Shown here: positions 12,226 through 23,964 of the stretch, in pieces | How positions within the stretch are numbered: the stretch's first letter is position 1 | Layout of the letters: every line of letters begins with the position of its first letter | The notes under the pieces: model-generated | The model's input: only the letters and a program-made list of their open reading frames with translations | Database searches by the model: none | What the model was told of the DNA's origin: nothing | Assembly (NCBI GenBank): GCA_015657535.1 | Contig: JADHZB010001048.1 | Coordinates: 5,278-69,277, forward strand | Direction of reading: 5' to 3' | DNA from: Nephromyces sp. MM_2019 | Taxonomy: Eukaryota; Apicomplexa; Aconoidasida; Nephromycida | Length of the DNA: 64,000 nt | Translations under genes and position numbers: made by a program

Positions 12226-13417
12226 AAGAAAAAAGCGCTTCATAGCTAAAACGCTCATTCATTACTTAAAATAGGTGTGCGATATCCTAAGTTTCCTGAG
12301 ACGATGCTTCAGAAAGCTCTGCTTATACCACTAATGTGATGCGTGCACAAGTTAAATTGATTTTCTTGTAAATCCAATTTATTTATATGAAGAGAAAAGT
12401 TATGAAAATATTAGAAAAAATATTTCAAATGGAAAATGCAAGATAGAATGTATATATTTGACAACAGGAAGAAGTTAAATTTTACTGATATCTGCAATTC
12501 CCTCACCTTTAGGAGAATAATTTTCAAACATTCCTGATTCTATAATTTTAACCACCCCCTTTAAGAAAGGCGCGAATTACTGCATTGAATACTAGGTTAA
12601 CTTGGGGAAATATTCCCTTTTCCTTTTTTTATGCTTTTTAGGAAAGTCTTGTGCTTGTAGGGCGTGAACTAAGGCAGCTTGATATCGACTATTGTATGTT
12701 TCGCCCTCTTATTGGGCAGCTGAATCTTTTCCTCCAGAAAAACCGATTCTATTGAAGCAGTTTCTTTTCTTGCGGCAGAGTGGCTGAAATTGCCAACTGC
12801 ATTTACTACTAGGTTCAGGAGGGGTTGATTGGAATGCATCAGTATAACCATGAAGTCGATAATGAGGCAGGTTACACAACTAGTTGGTATGCCAGAATTT
12901 TTTTTGGCGTATATGGCAGATCAGATAGGCAGGCACACGAGAAGTCTCCACGGAATCATGTCATGCCTAAAGCATTAAACAATATCTTCAAACTGGAAAG
13001 GAAGGAAAAACAGCATTGGATACCACGTTGGGGATATTGATATTTCTTAAAGCTCCTTTGTTCCTGATGTTTTTCGCTTACCCTTTTGGACGTCACGATA
13101 GAGACGCAGTGACGACTGGTCTCGCGATTAACCCTTGCTTGTTCAGCATAGCTTTTTACTCATAGAAACTGCCATATATATGTCATTTCGCTTATGAAAA
13201 TTTTTCGATTTGCGTGTACCTTCCAAGACGTTAATTCTATTTATATACCTATCTCGTTTAAAAAATGATTTTTAAGAGTGATCAAGTCATGACTAACTCC
13301 AGGAACTGTCACGAGGCTTTTCACCTTTCAATTTTATACAATAAGTAATATCAACCACTGCAATGAAGAGAGCTTTTCAGAAAATCTAGAGCTATTTTTT
13401 TACATGTAGAATGGTTT

Positions 13418-13660
13418 ATGGGCGGAGATGAATACCACGAGCTAGCTATTCACTCTGCACAGAAACTCCTCGCATTCCGATTAGCAGGTATGGATACAAG
13501 CCCTCAGCCTTATGCAGTAGCCCTCAATAGTAGCTGTCCTTGGAAACGGGAATTTAAGCGTTGCCAGCATGGCGAAAAGGTTAAGGTTGCAGACAGCGAG
13601 GAGTTTTTTATTTTAGTGTCCCAACCTTACTGTTTGTACATATTGGTCCCTCTTGCGTAA
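13418..13660 (+). other. Unassigned open frame, possible exon
   Basis: About 80 codons on plus preceded by TTTTTTTACATGTAG, a plausible splice acceptor. The peptide (MGGDEYHELAIHSAQKLL...) has mixed, protein-like composition but no family I recognise. It lies opposite in strand to the subtilisin gene. It could equally be chance. Confidence 0.2.
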
Positions 13661-13724
13661 CAAATCAATAAGAATACTATATGCAGGTGTCTTACGCCCT
13701 CTTGCGGCCATGGAATAAATCCAA

Positions 13725-13925
13725 AGTTTGTACTTGCACACAATTGCTTTGTGTGCAGCTTCAGAAGAATTGGCTGCAGAAATCCTCTAGATTATGCACT
13801 TGCATACAGTTGCTTTGCTTTTGCTAAAGCTTCGGAAGCGCTGTCTACATAAAAGCTCCCAATTTTGTGCTTGCGCACAGGTGCTTTGCTTTCACTACAG
13901 CTTCAGAGGCGTTGGCTATCCCTCC
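13725..13925. repeat. Three degenerate ~70-bp direct repeats
   Basis: Units start near 13729, 13795 and 13866 with (G)TGCTTGC/TACTTGCA followed by CACA, TTGCTTTG and AGCTTC. On minus each unit can read as an ASEA-KAK-LYAS-like peptide, so this may be a triplicated coding segment of the downstream subtilisin gene. In-frame stops between units would need splicing or mean decay. Confidence 0.65.
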
Positions 13926-14624
13926 AGTAACGCACAGGCCTGAAAATCATGCAACTAGTCCACGGTGAGTATTCAGTGGCATGGCTGCAGTGCTTAGCAG
14001 GTATAATAGAAGTTTAAAGCACGGAAACTTTTTTGAAGCGCCCCTTTCGCCTTTTTGCATAGGATGACCGCACGGGGGTGATGCCGCTTACTATATGAAG
14101 TCCATTAAGATACATTGTGAGCTAGTGGTTACACGCTTTACAGAATTGTTTACTACTTTGTAAGCCCATCGTTTAGTTCCTGTCAAGTTGGCTTCAAAGA
14201 TAGAAGCAACTAATGACTATCTTCTACGTGGAGTTTTTAACCAACAGAAGTCCGGGTTCTATGGCATTTAAGCCCACCGGTGGTATTGAAGAAGCATCCC
14301 ATGGCTTAAAAATAGCAAAAATATATACTGCTGGACCACGGTATAATCACTATTTCCGCGGGCACGCTTATGTCTGGTGTACCTACACATCATAGTGCAT
14401 CCCACCGAAAAAAGGCGAGGGGTAGCAGCAAAAGCTTACAAGGTGATTCTATTGCAGTCCAGCCGTACCGAAGAGTGAAAGTAAAAATGTGCGAAACTAC
14501 TGGTTCCTGTGCCTCTTTCAAGGTCTATTACTAGCAGAAAGCACTTTTTAGCGCTGTATCAGTTGTTAAATTCTCCTTTTGCCATGAATTTCCCGTTTAG
14601 CACAGACATAGGATATATGCATAC

Positions 14625-17600
14625 CTTCAAGCTCCGGTGTCTTGGTAGCTGTAGTTAAGATTATGTCCTTCACCATAGAGTATGACATACCGGGACATGC
14701 TGATAAGATCATAGCAGCTATTCCAGCTACCAGGGGCGCCGAGAAAGATGTCCCGGCCCGCGCGGCGTAGCCATTCTCTGAGGAAATTTATTTCGTGACA
14801 TAGTGGGAATGCGAGCAAGCTGCTCCTAATGTAAATATTTCTATAGCAGGAATATGAAAAAATATAGGCAAGGTCTGAATTTTAACTTTAGCTAAATCTT
14901 GTAATCCATAGCAATAATGGAAGGGGAAGAAAATAGCGCAGCACTCTGGGGGGGGAAATGACAAGGATTACCATTAGTTGGGGCTAGCAATGATACCCCA
15001 GGAGCGAAAATATCCACAGACCTTTCACCATAATTAGAGAAGGATGCTCTGCTACCTGTGAATGTTGAACTTCCGACGGAAATTATGTTGTTCAGCAAGT
15101 ATGAAGCTGGATAGAAAGGCTTCCTGCATAATGAGATAAATACGGGGCAGAGGGTAGTGTTCTTGTATGCCTTCTTTGCTAGGGTGTTCCACATGCTGCA
15201 TGCAATACCGATAAAAAGCTTCGTGGCAGGCCTCAATAATACACTTGGAGGCTGACAATTCAAGCGCAGCAAGAGGCTGTATCCCGGAGGTGTTTCGAGG
15301 TCTCGGGAATGGGTTTTGACTTTTAATTCGAAGAAAGGTTAAATTCACAAACACTATAGGAAGCAGGGTCTTGCTAATTGCTGGATAAATGCAAGTACAC
15401 GGAATAAAGCGAAGACCAGCGATGCATAGAAGCAGTTAAAAGCATAAGAAGCCCAAAGTTATCTTGGAAGAAATGCCGAGTAGCACAGCAATATCTGCAG
15501 TGATAAATCAAAGCTTAATGGAGGGACTAAATTGAGTAAATATAGACGACAATGCGCTGCTCTTCAAGTTATAAGGACAGTAGTACCTAGTGATAAGGAA
15601 TTATGCGTATGCTAATGCGTATGAAATGCACAATGAAGCAATCTTTTCCGGTGTAGCCGCCTACAATGTCCTATCGTTGTCCCTCGATGAGTTTCCTGCG
15701 GCCGCAATGAACAGGTGATTCTTTTTTTGAGCCCGACGTATAGACACTAAGAGTTCTGGTGAATATCTGAGAGTTCCCCAGCTGTTGCTGCTAATGACCG
15801 CTCCGTTATTTAATGCATAATCAATAGCCTGAGAGTAAAAAATAAGCTCTATAAAAGGCATAGTCGTGTTGGAGAATGAGGGTTAAAACTTCACTAGGAC
15901 GACCAGAAGTGTTTCTAAATGCTCAGCGGTTGTTAAAAATCAAATAAACAAAACATAGTAAAGAGAACAGCTAGTTGCCACCGTACGCATGTTACGGATT
16001 CGAATATCATCAGTGCATTGAAAGAAATCTGGAACCATCTTATTCTGAGTGCTAGAAATAATCATAGTACAAAGTGTAATTCCATGAAGCAAGTGATGAG
16101 GAGCCCAGACGAACTCAAAGTCAACACGCAAAGATTTTACTAGCTCCATAGAATAATAACTAAGAAGTCCAGCGGTTACTATTAAAACTAAGACTGAATT
16201 TTTTACTCCGAAACCTTTAGAATTGCCAATGCGGAGATTTTCGAGGTGGAGTTATCTTTGATAGCGCGAATGCACATAACTTCGCAGTCCCAACAGGCGC
16301 CAGTTATCCCAACAAGATTATTAGGTACGGATGCAAGTAGTCCGGCAGCTGCAGTTCCATGATCAGAAAAGTCTCTTCTAATGGGTAGATTATCTACAAA
16401 ATCCTGCCGACCAAAAATGACCGAAACGACACTAGGAGCTCAAACGCGCATTGAATGTGTATTAGACAAACTAAGATCAGCCATTAAAATTTTTCACGCT
16501 CAATGCAATACAGTAGCAAGATAAAAGCTCAAGTTGATAGAATATAACCGAGCATACACCGCATATGACTCTAAGGTGTTAATAATATTCGAAGGATTTG
16601 CTTTGAAGCACGCGTTGTACCTAAGTAACTTTGTGGCAAATATCGTCCATCCATATCGTTTTGTAGTACCCTCTTATTTATAGGGATTAATAGAAGGTAA
16701 TAGAAGCACCTTCAAACTACGTTTATAAACACAAAAGTTCATGTGTCTTTACTTTTATTCGTAATTTATAGCAAAGTAAGCAAGATTAATCTGAAATAGT
16801 GTATCCTATGAGAGTTAAAAAATTCATAAAACATACTGCTTTCCAGTATTTAGATACTACTTAAAGTGCATGTTTGCCATCTTTTCGTATTCTCAACTGT
16901 TTTCCAAGAAACATTTTTAGAAATCAGTGATAAATTGAAGAAATTATTCGACAGCAAGAAATGTGACAGTCAGAGCACCGCTCCACATGTGATTTGTCGA
17001 TGCATATATTCTATTATGTGCTTTCCCCTGTATAAGCGTACAGACTAGAATTTTATTCGCATTTCATATAAAAAATCTTTGCATTCCAACCCATCCGTGA
17101 CAATCATCAATATATCCATTCCCATCTTCGTCAACTCCGTCATAGCAATCGAATTCTCCAGGATTTCTCCAGTAGCTTCCCTGCAAATCAGGGTGCCATA
17201 AATTGCAGCCGGAGTCTATCAAAGCCACGACCACCCTTCCAGTTTTGTGTGCTATTCGCGGATTAATTGGAGACAGAGGTGGGAGGGGCGTGCACAAAAT
17301 CCCTTGCTCCTTTTTCGTATACCCTGTATAATTCCGCCCACCCCAAAGTTATTTTACATGCAAATTAGGTCAAAGTGTGCAGATACAATGCGGAACAATT
17401 TCTTTTCGTTTTTTGATGATATGCTTTCTAATTACTAAATCATTTTACTATCGAATTCAGCATTAAAAAGCTCATTTTAGACTTCTAAAAACGCCGAAAT
17501 CTCTTTTTTTGAGCTAAAAATTTATAGAAGCAGCATTTCAACTTTGGATTTTTTCCGTAAATTTTTTGCTAAATTGATAATCTTATCAAAGCTTCTCTAT

Positions 17601-18816
17601 TGCACGGTATAAATTTATATTTATTCATGTAATTTCTGCTGCCAATGATTCTTCTTGTCTAAAAAATGAATCGAAAAGATATATATTACATAAAAGTGTC
17701 TTTTTTTTCCCATGAAATGACTTAGATAATATAATATGCACTTGCCTAGTTACTTTTCAATCTAAGTAAACAATATATATTTGATGAAAAACAATGAGAT
17801 ATTGAAACTTGAATTTCATTTCTGCATAGTTTTCCAGAATTTATACATTTGAAAGGATGTCTGTTATAGCAAATATGCCTAATTTTGACTGAAGTTTTGT
17901 TTTTCCCTCAATTTTTTATTTTCCTTTTTCTTGTATGACGTAGAAAAGGTTCTTTGGTATAAGCCAGACTAAATTATTGATGGTTTAAAAGAAATTGAAT
18001 GAGGAGAAAAACGTCACATGATGCTGCGTATATGCCCATTGTTGGAATCTAAAAGATGCAGCATTTTCATTAAAAAAAAATTTTATGAAACAAGTTCCTC
18101 GCCTAGCAGAAGCTGAATGCAAGAAAGGTAAAGACTAGAGGGTGCTTATCAGAAGTTTTGATATTAGATCCTAAAATAGCATTGTATGATTTAAAATGCT
18201 CAAGTGAAAACGTGTAAATAAAAACATTCAGCAAAACACCAAGTCACCCTAACTTTTACCTAAGACCTACAGCATATGAGTGTACCGCTGAAAATCTGGA
18301 ACCAGAACGAACAACATGACTTTTTGCATGCTTTTTTTTGTCAGCTACATAGGTATAATTTTAAATTGCAAATCATCACCATAGGCTTCATTTATTTGAA
18401 AGGCTTGATTTACACTATAGGATTCGTGGAACTTGCTTTTTTGTAGACTCTACTTGCTACCGAATGATGCGCAGTGGCAAATCTTCCCGCGAGCTAAGGA
18501 ATTCAGCTTAATGCACTAGTAAGGATATGACAAGGTGATAATATGTTGGTTTACATTGTCGTGGTATAAGTGCGTTGAAGTGTCTAACCATCATAAATTA
18601 ACTTCCAAGCTTGATCTATTGAGAGGGAATAACGATTGGAACTTCGTAGACTCCACTGCAATCCAAACATAGGATCATTGGGTACAAGCACCTCACCAGC
18701 CGTCAAAAAATCTGGAGAGGCTGGTATATACCATAAATCCCTTTTTTTTGCAGAATCCGCAAGGGGTATTGATGAATTTAAAAAGAGACTCGAAGCCTCT
18801 GCCAAAGATTCTCCAG
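14625..18816 (-). CDS. Subtilisin-like serine protease (S8 family), catalytic region; both ends incomplete
   Basis: Six exons on minus join in phase: 18816-18589, 17251-17091, 16403-16215, 15828-15665, 15123-14972 and 14777-14625. The first encodes the end of the propeptide and the start of the mature enzyme (LVPNDPMFGLQWSL, then SIDQAWKLIYD). The catalytic Asp is in VVVALIDSG; the exon also holds an acidic DGVDEDGNGYIDD loop typical of apicomplexan subtilases. The catalytic His is in DHGTAAAG, the oxyanion Asn in IAAAGNSS, and the Ser in AGTSFSAPLVAG. All four key residues are present, each on its own exon, so the protease looks active. Apicomplexan SUB proteases act in the secretory pathway, for example in surface-protein trimming at invasion; the role here is inferred only from the family. 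A 3' exon is needed after 14625 (leftover base G). Possible 5' exons are listed separately. Confidence 0.9.
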
Positions 18817-19305
18817 CTGAAAAATGCAAATTAGCGGAGAAAATAGAGCCTTAACTTGATCTGGAGGCTCTGGATGTTAGCTTTGTCGCTCTAAAAAAAA
18901 TGCGTACACAAAAAAACCACCTCAATTCCAAAAATATTTTTGCGGCATTTCGCTTCTTCTAAGCAGTACGTGCTCCTATTTTAAAGCACTGAAGCTTTCA
19001 ATAAATTTCTACGCCTAATCAATGCTGCAAACAATGCGTTAGAAACGTAAAATTTTTAATCTTGCTTAAATTATTTAACTTCTCCTTCGTAAAAAATCTT
19101 TTTTTAAAAACCTACCTACCGCGAGCTACTAATCCCCCTTATAACAGCAATAAAATTAGGGCGAAATTAAACGTACTTTACTAGCAGAAAATGAGAGCAT
19201 GAATTTTGAAGTAAACAATAAACCAAATGGTAAATCGGCGATTTCATTTTGAATTCTACAAAAATAAGTAAAAATGCCAAACGTGATGCTAACTTGTTGA
19301 ACTTT

Positions 19306-19731
19306 TTAATCCACTGCAGCAAATAAGAATATCCTTTTTCCTATGTCATAAGCATGCAGAAGCATTAATTGTGGCTTTACAGCTGCTAAACATAAAGCAG
19401 CCCAATAAATTCTTGAATATTTGAAGTTGCAAAGCAAAAAAATCTTACTACCACCAGAATCCTTGTATTGCATTTCACTAATTGCCGACATAACTGAAGG
19501 AGCAAAAATTTCATACAAGCGTAAAACAGTTAAGCATAAATTTGAAAATAGAGAATACTTCAAGCTGCGGTGACTTCTTCATGCTTCTAAATTTTGAGTG
19601 GTTCGCTTGAAGTGCAAAGAACAGATCGAAAGCCCTCTTGGACAAGCTTGCAGCTCAAAAAAGGAAGGTCACTACAACAGTGTCTGATTATATAATCAAA
19701 TTTTAACGCATTAATGATAGAGACGCAGGAA
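19306..19731 (-). other. Possible propeptide exons of the subtilisin gene
   Basis: On minus, a CTCTTTCCCCAG acceptor opens a frame at 19731 (SCVSIINALKFDYIIRHCC...). A second frame near 19560-19450 ends in a GTAGTAAG donor. Both have protein-like composition and lie between the N-terminal open frames and the catalytic exons on the same strand. Borders and phases could not be closed. Confidence 0.3.
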
Positions 19732-20201
19732 CTGGGGAAAGAGCAACGAAAGGAAAAGCTTGATATCATTAAGCCAAAAAAACCCGGCAGCGCTTACTAC
19801 TAACGGTGACTTTTCTTAGGCTATCAGAATCGTATACCTGTAGAGTACCTTTACCAACGTTAAAAATTTGCTGTACTGTAACTAGCTTTTTTAAGGCTTA
19901 AAGCCAAATCCATCCATTTAGAAGTGTCCTTGATGAAGATTTTGAGGAGCGAATAAGTGGTACACTAACTTAACCTGGATGCCTACGCAGTTTACGAGAT
20001 TGCTAAGTGTTATTATTCTATGAATTCCTACAAGTCATTATTGGAAAATTCACCTAGCCAGTACTTTAAATTACTATGAAAAAAGGTGGCTTAGGATCTT
20101 GCAGTTACATTGACTATAAGGAACCCTCCAGTATCCCTTACTACTTGTCAACTAGTACAGAAGTCAACGCCGCTCGGTATTACCAGGGAAAACAGCCTTT
20201 A

Positions 20202-20861
20202 CCAGTGGACTAAGCAACAAGAATAGAATAAATTCGAGCCCGGTGAATGAAGGGGGGGTCTTTAAGATCTTTGCGTTGATGCTACTTAGTTCCCAACAGG
20301 TATTGTCCAAGAGTTCAAATCGCTCAGTCCCGCAAATCATTTTTGAAAACTGCTCTTGTAAGGAATTCGAAGCTTTAAGTCTGTCAGCGCCCTGTTGCTT
20401 CAAGGAAGTTCTCAGTAGCAACAATAAAGAAACACTCGTCCTCGGTGAAGGAGCAGGAATCCCCGCATATTTATCGGATGCAAATGAAATTTCATCGATG
20501 CAATCACTCTGCAACATCTGCATACGCTCCAAAGTATTAGATACCAGAGCGGAAGGATCTGCCAGACTGTCTTGCGCTTTGCTTTGCATAGCTCCAAAAC
20601 TATTTTTTAATATATCTAATGAAATACTATCTTCCAATATTGTTGATCGGATATTTCTAAAGGATTTTTCCGATTCCTCAAATTCGAATACTTTCGGGGG
20701 GGAGTTATGGTTGGAGGAATTAAATTGTTTTGTTTCACAAGCGGCATATTTATCAGAGCTATCAAAAGATAAGACCAGGATACTTTCTGCCTCTTCCAAT
20801 TGCTTGGAGTTAGGTTTCATCTGATTGTTATTGGCTTCATACCAATCCTCTGTATGAGATA
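20202..20861 (-). CDS. Large open frame, probable 5' exon of the subtilisin gene or a separate protein
   Basis: About 220 codons open on minus, starting after a CCGCTACAG acceptor and ending at a CTG|GTAAAG donor. The peptide is acidic to neutral, Ser-rich and helical, with DLADPSALVSNTLERMQML-like segments and a hydrophobic stretch (LEFILFLLLSPL) at its end. I do not recognise a family. The plus strand is also open over 20243-20824, but minus agrees with the strand of the subtilisin exons. Linkage to the protease is inferred from strand and spacing alone. Confidence 0.45.
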
Positions 20862-21474
20862 CTGTAGCGGTAACTTATAATGAAGGACATAAGCTATTAA
20901 ACAAAAAATAGAGCGTGAATGCTTGGGATTACAGCATACAACAAAAAACAGTAAAAAAGTTAAACGGCGTTTCTAAGAAATAAAAAAGTTAGTATAGAGT
21001 GCAAAGACGTTGCACCAAGAAAAAATGTGGCAGAAGGAATATATAGAGCGAAAAAAGCAAATCGCTTATATACAGATTCCTAAGAACAAATGCTAAAATA
21101 TGAAAAAATCCACTTAGAACGGCTAGTATAGAGCTAGAAATACGAGTTTTCATGTTCACCAACCAAATCGACGAGCGCTATAAACCATTCCTTGTGAGAT
21201 TAGTGTACTAACCTCGAAAAACTCGACATAAGCAAGTCAACTAGGAGCTTAAAATAATCCCAGAAAGCTTCGATCATAAAGAAACGAATTTAGTACCAGT
21301 CATTCAACCTTTTTAGAGCCAAAAAATAGCTTATAATGCCTCAGAACTACTTCAAAATGTTTGCAACATTATAAAAATAATATAAATCTTCCTTCTACGG
21401 GTTAAAAGCAAGTAACAAAGGCCAACTCTGTCACACTTTTATGAATACCGAGAGGTAACATAGGAAGCGCCGCT

Positions 21475-22720
21475 TACAAGAGCTTTGTACTTGGGTCAAG
21501 GTATTGCTAATGAGGGAATGAGAAATGTCTTTGACAGCGACATCAAACTTATCATCGTTCAGGGCCTCCAGTAGCAGTAGATACAAGGTTTGGAAGTACG
21601 AGGTTGGATTAGCTTCAGCGGTGCACTGGGAGGTAAAGAAAAAAAATATATGAGGGAACGCTGCTACGGGGCTTGCTGCTTTCGATCTCTCGGGAGCATC
21701 TCCTTTTATCTGAGCAAGATTACACATGGCTTCAATGAGGCTACATAGATAATAGGTCTGTCCTTGGTGCTCCAGAAGCTTCGGAAATAGCTCGTTAATG
21801 CGTGATAAAATTGAATAGAAAGGACTTAATTCCTCTGGAATATTTTTTGATAAAAAATAGTCGGGAAGGCAACTTTCTACAAGGGGGAACTTCAAAATAT
21901 TTCCCCCGTCTTTTTTTTTCCCTTTCGTATCATTAAATTCGCAGCTGTTCTCCTTAATTCCCGCTGCCTCAAGCCTCCGTTTAAAACTTCCATAGGTAGT
22001 GGCCTCAGTACAGCCTTCATTTTCCCTTTCAGAAACATCTAATAAAGGCTTATCTTCGAAGGATTCTAACAAAATCGTTTCAGCAGGATTTGCGGCAGAA
22101 TTTTTATTATGAAGATCATTTCTTGTTCCTATACTTCCAAAACTGTCTAGTTTCTTATCTGTTACTTCCTCCCAAGACAAATTTGTCGTACCATCAATTG
22201 TAGATGACATAACTACGACATGAAAACTCTTCGCCTCCATTTGCCAGCTAGAGCAGACTTGCTGAGGAACATTTGCGTACTCAAACAAAGGCTTTCCTCC
22301 ATTTTGTTGTAATGGGTCCATAAACGGCTTCAATGTCCATTTCTCCTCACCTGGCAAGGAATTTTCTGGTATCTTAAATATATACTGAGGAGGATTTCTA
22401 CCCTTCGAAGCTATGGTTGATCTAAGAATTAAAGCATTCATGAGCTCTAAATAACTTTTTGAAGGGGATGGATACTTGGGCCATGCTGCGTGACTCCATG
22501 ATTTTGCGTTTAGGGTTGCATTTTTCCCAGACTCGGCATGGAGTCCCTGAAAAATTTTGCTTTCACGATTTGTACTGAAAACAAAATTTTCTGTCGGGCT
22601 GTGGCCCAGCAGGGCAGAAACACTGGTAGCTGTTTGCTTTTGGAATACTGCTTGGATAGTAAGATATAAAAAAGTGATTTTGTAGCAGCGTGGATAGTCT
22701 ACTAGCCTCAGGAGGCCCAT
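21475..22720 (-). CDS. Large open frame with signal-peptide-like start; possible first exon of the subtilisin gene
   Basis: About 415 codons on minus from an ATG at 22720 to a likely donor TT|GTAAGCGG near 21475. The N-terminus has charged residues followed by a hydrophobic stretch (CYKITFLYLTIQAVF), like a signal peptide. The remainder is hydrophilic with no recognised domain. As the only long open frame in the CA/TG-poor zone, it is very likely coding. It could be the secretory leader and long pro-region of the subtilisin, or an independent secreted protein. Confidence 0.55.
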
Positions 22721-23724
22721 AATTTCGCAGGAGCTGCTCGTTCTAACGGGTGCTCCAGCTTCTTGGCTCCCGAGGGCCCCTAACGGGAAGAGTTTAGAGC
22801 TTACCCTTGAAAAAATAGGAGACTAAGCAAGGGAACTTTCGAGTAAGGTAACTTCTATCCAATATTGCATATAAATTAAAAAGTAACGAATTTGTAGAAC
22901 CCCAGGAAACTGCTATGTACAGTAGCTTGAAACTAGCAAAAGTACCACGAAATTAAATTCATGCAAACTTGAATCTTTTCTGTCATGGTAGGAAGATAAA
23001 AGACAAAAAAGGAGTCATTATTTGAAATGCTTTATGCACAATGTTATTTCTAGTCCATATATGCTTTGTACCAGGGCTTAAAAATGTACCTTCCCTCGAT
23101 TTATATACGTCGATCATGCACAATTGGAGCACTCATAACTCTTAACGTTGCACATTCAATCTGAGGAAAATATTTTTTCCCTGTTCAAGATTTATTTCTC
23201 TCGAAAGTATTACCCTAATAGAATATGCAGTTATCCGCGTAATATTTTTGTTTCTACCATTTAGGTCATGTAGGTTCAACTAAATTTTGAGACTGCCCTC
23301 TTCCCTTTTTAATATTTTTCCTCTTAGTCATCTGAAGCAACCTTTATTCCATAACCTTAGCTTTAAGATGCTAAAGGCCCTCACCTATAATAAATAGAGA
23401 CTTCAAATCCGCCTCTCTATGCACGTTAGTTCTTCAGCCCTGTTAACTTTGGCCAGCAGCCTATCTCTAACAAGTTTTTCCTCACTAAAGACATGACTTC
23501 CTCCGGCTCCTCCTGAGACAAGCTAAGGGCAGAATCAATGTCGAACATCTCATGTTGTGTTCTCTAACTTAAAAATATTTTGGAGGTAAGTCTTGGGCAA
23601 AAAATGCTGTGCCACTTATGTGTGCATGTATACTCCCATATATCATATTCTTCAAGACCAATTATCGGCTACCGCGCCCATAAAATTACCCAGTTCAGTT
23701 GAAGGGACTTCTTCTCCCCTGTTG

Positions 23725-23964
23725 CTAAAAGGGAGCACTTGCTACCAGGGGAAGAAGATTTTTGCGGTGTATGAAGCAGAGGTGACATACATTAGTAGCT
23801 TCATCAATTATGCTTTGTTCCAGGATATCGCCTCCGCGCATATTAAAAGTTGATGCACAGTTTGCACCGATAGGCCAAGTTGACATTAAAATAATTCCCC
23901 CACCGGCGTTGAATGATAAAAAAAGAAATATCCGTGGTTGCCATGACTTACCACTAGTTCGCAA
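23725..23964 (-). other. Exon-like frame, glycine-rich turn repeat-like peptide
   Basis: The minus frame contains NAGGGIILMSTWP and STFNMRGGDILEQS, ending at a plausible AAT|GTATGT donor. The GGGI...CASTFN..GGDI pattern resembles right-handed beta-helix repeats of secreted adhesins. That is a weak resemblance over two turns only. Confidence 0.2.

Larger units (their letters stand above)
11827..14624. other. Spacer between NudC and subtilisin genes; may hold the subtilisin 3' exons
   Basis: The sequence texture changes near 11.9 kb: CA/TG and polypyrimidine tracts end. The last resolved subtilisin exon stops at 14625 with a good donor, so at least one more exon and the stop codon must lie below it on minus. 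I could not locate them. Two repeats and one plus-strand open frame are listed separately. The rest holds no feature I can support. Confidence 0.5.

Noticed and set aside
20243..20824. 193-codon plus frame
   Set aside because: Antisense to a longer minus frame that has splice-like borders and agrees in strand with the subtilisin exons. Not fully excluded.
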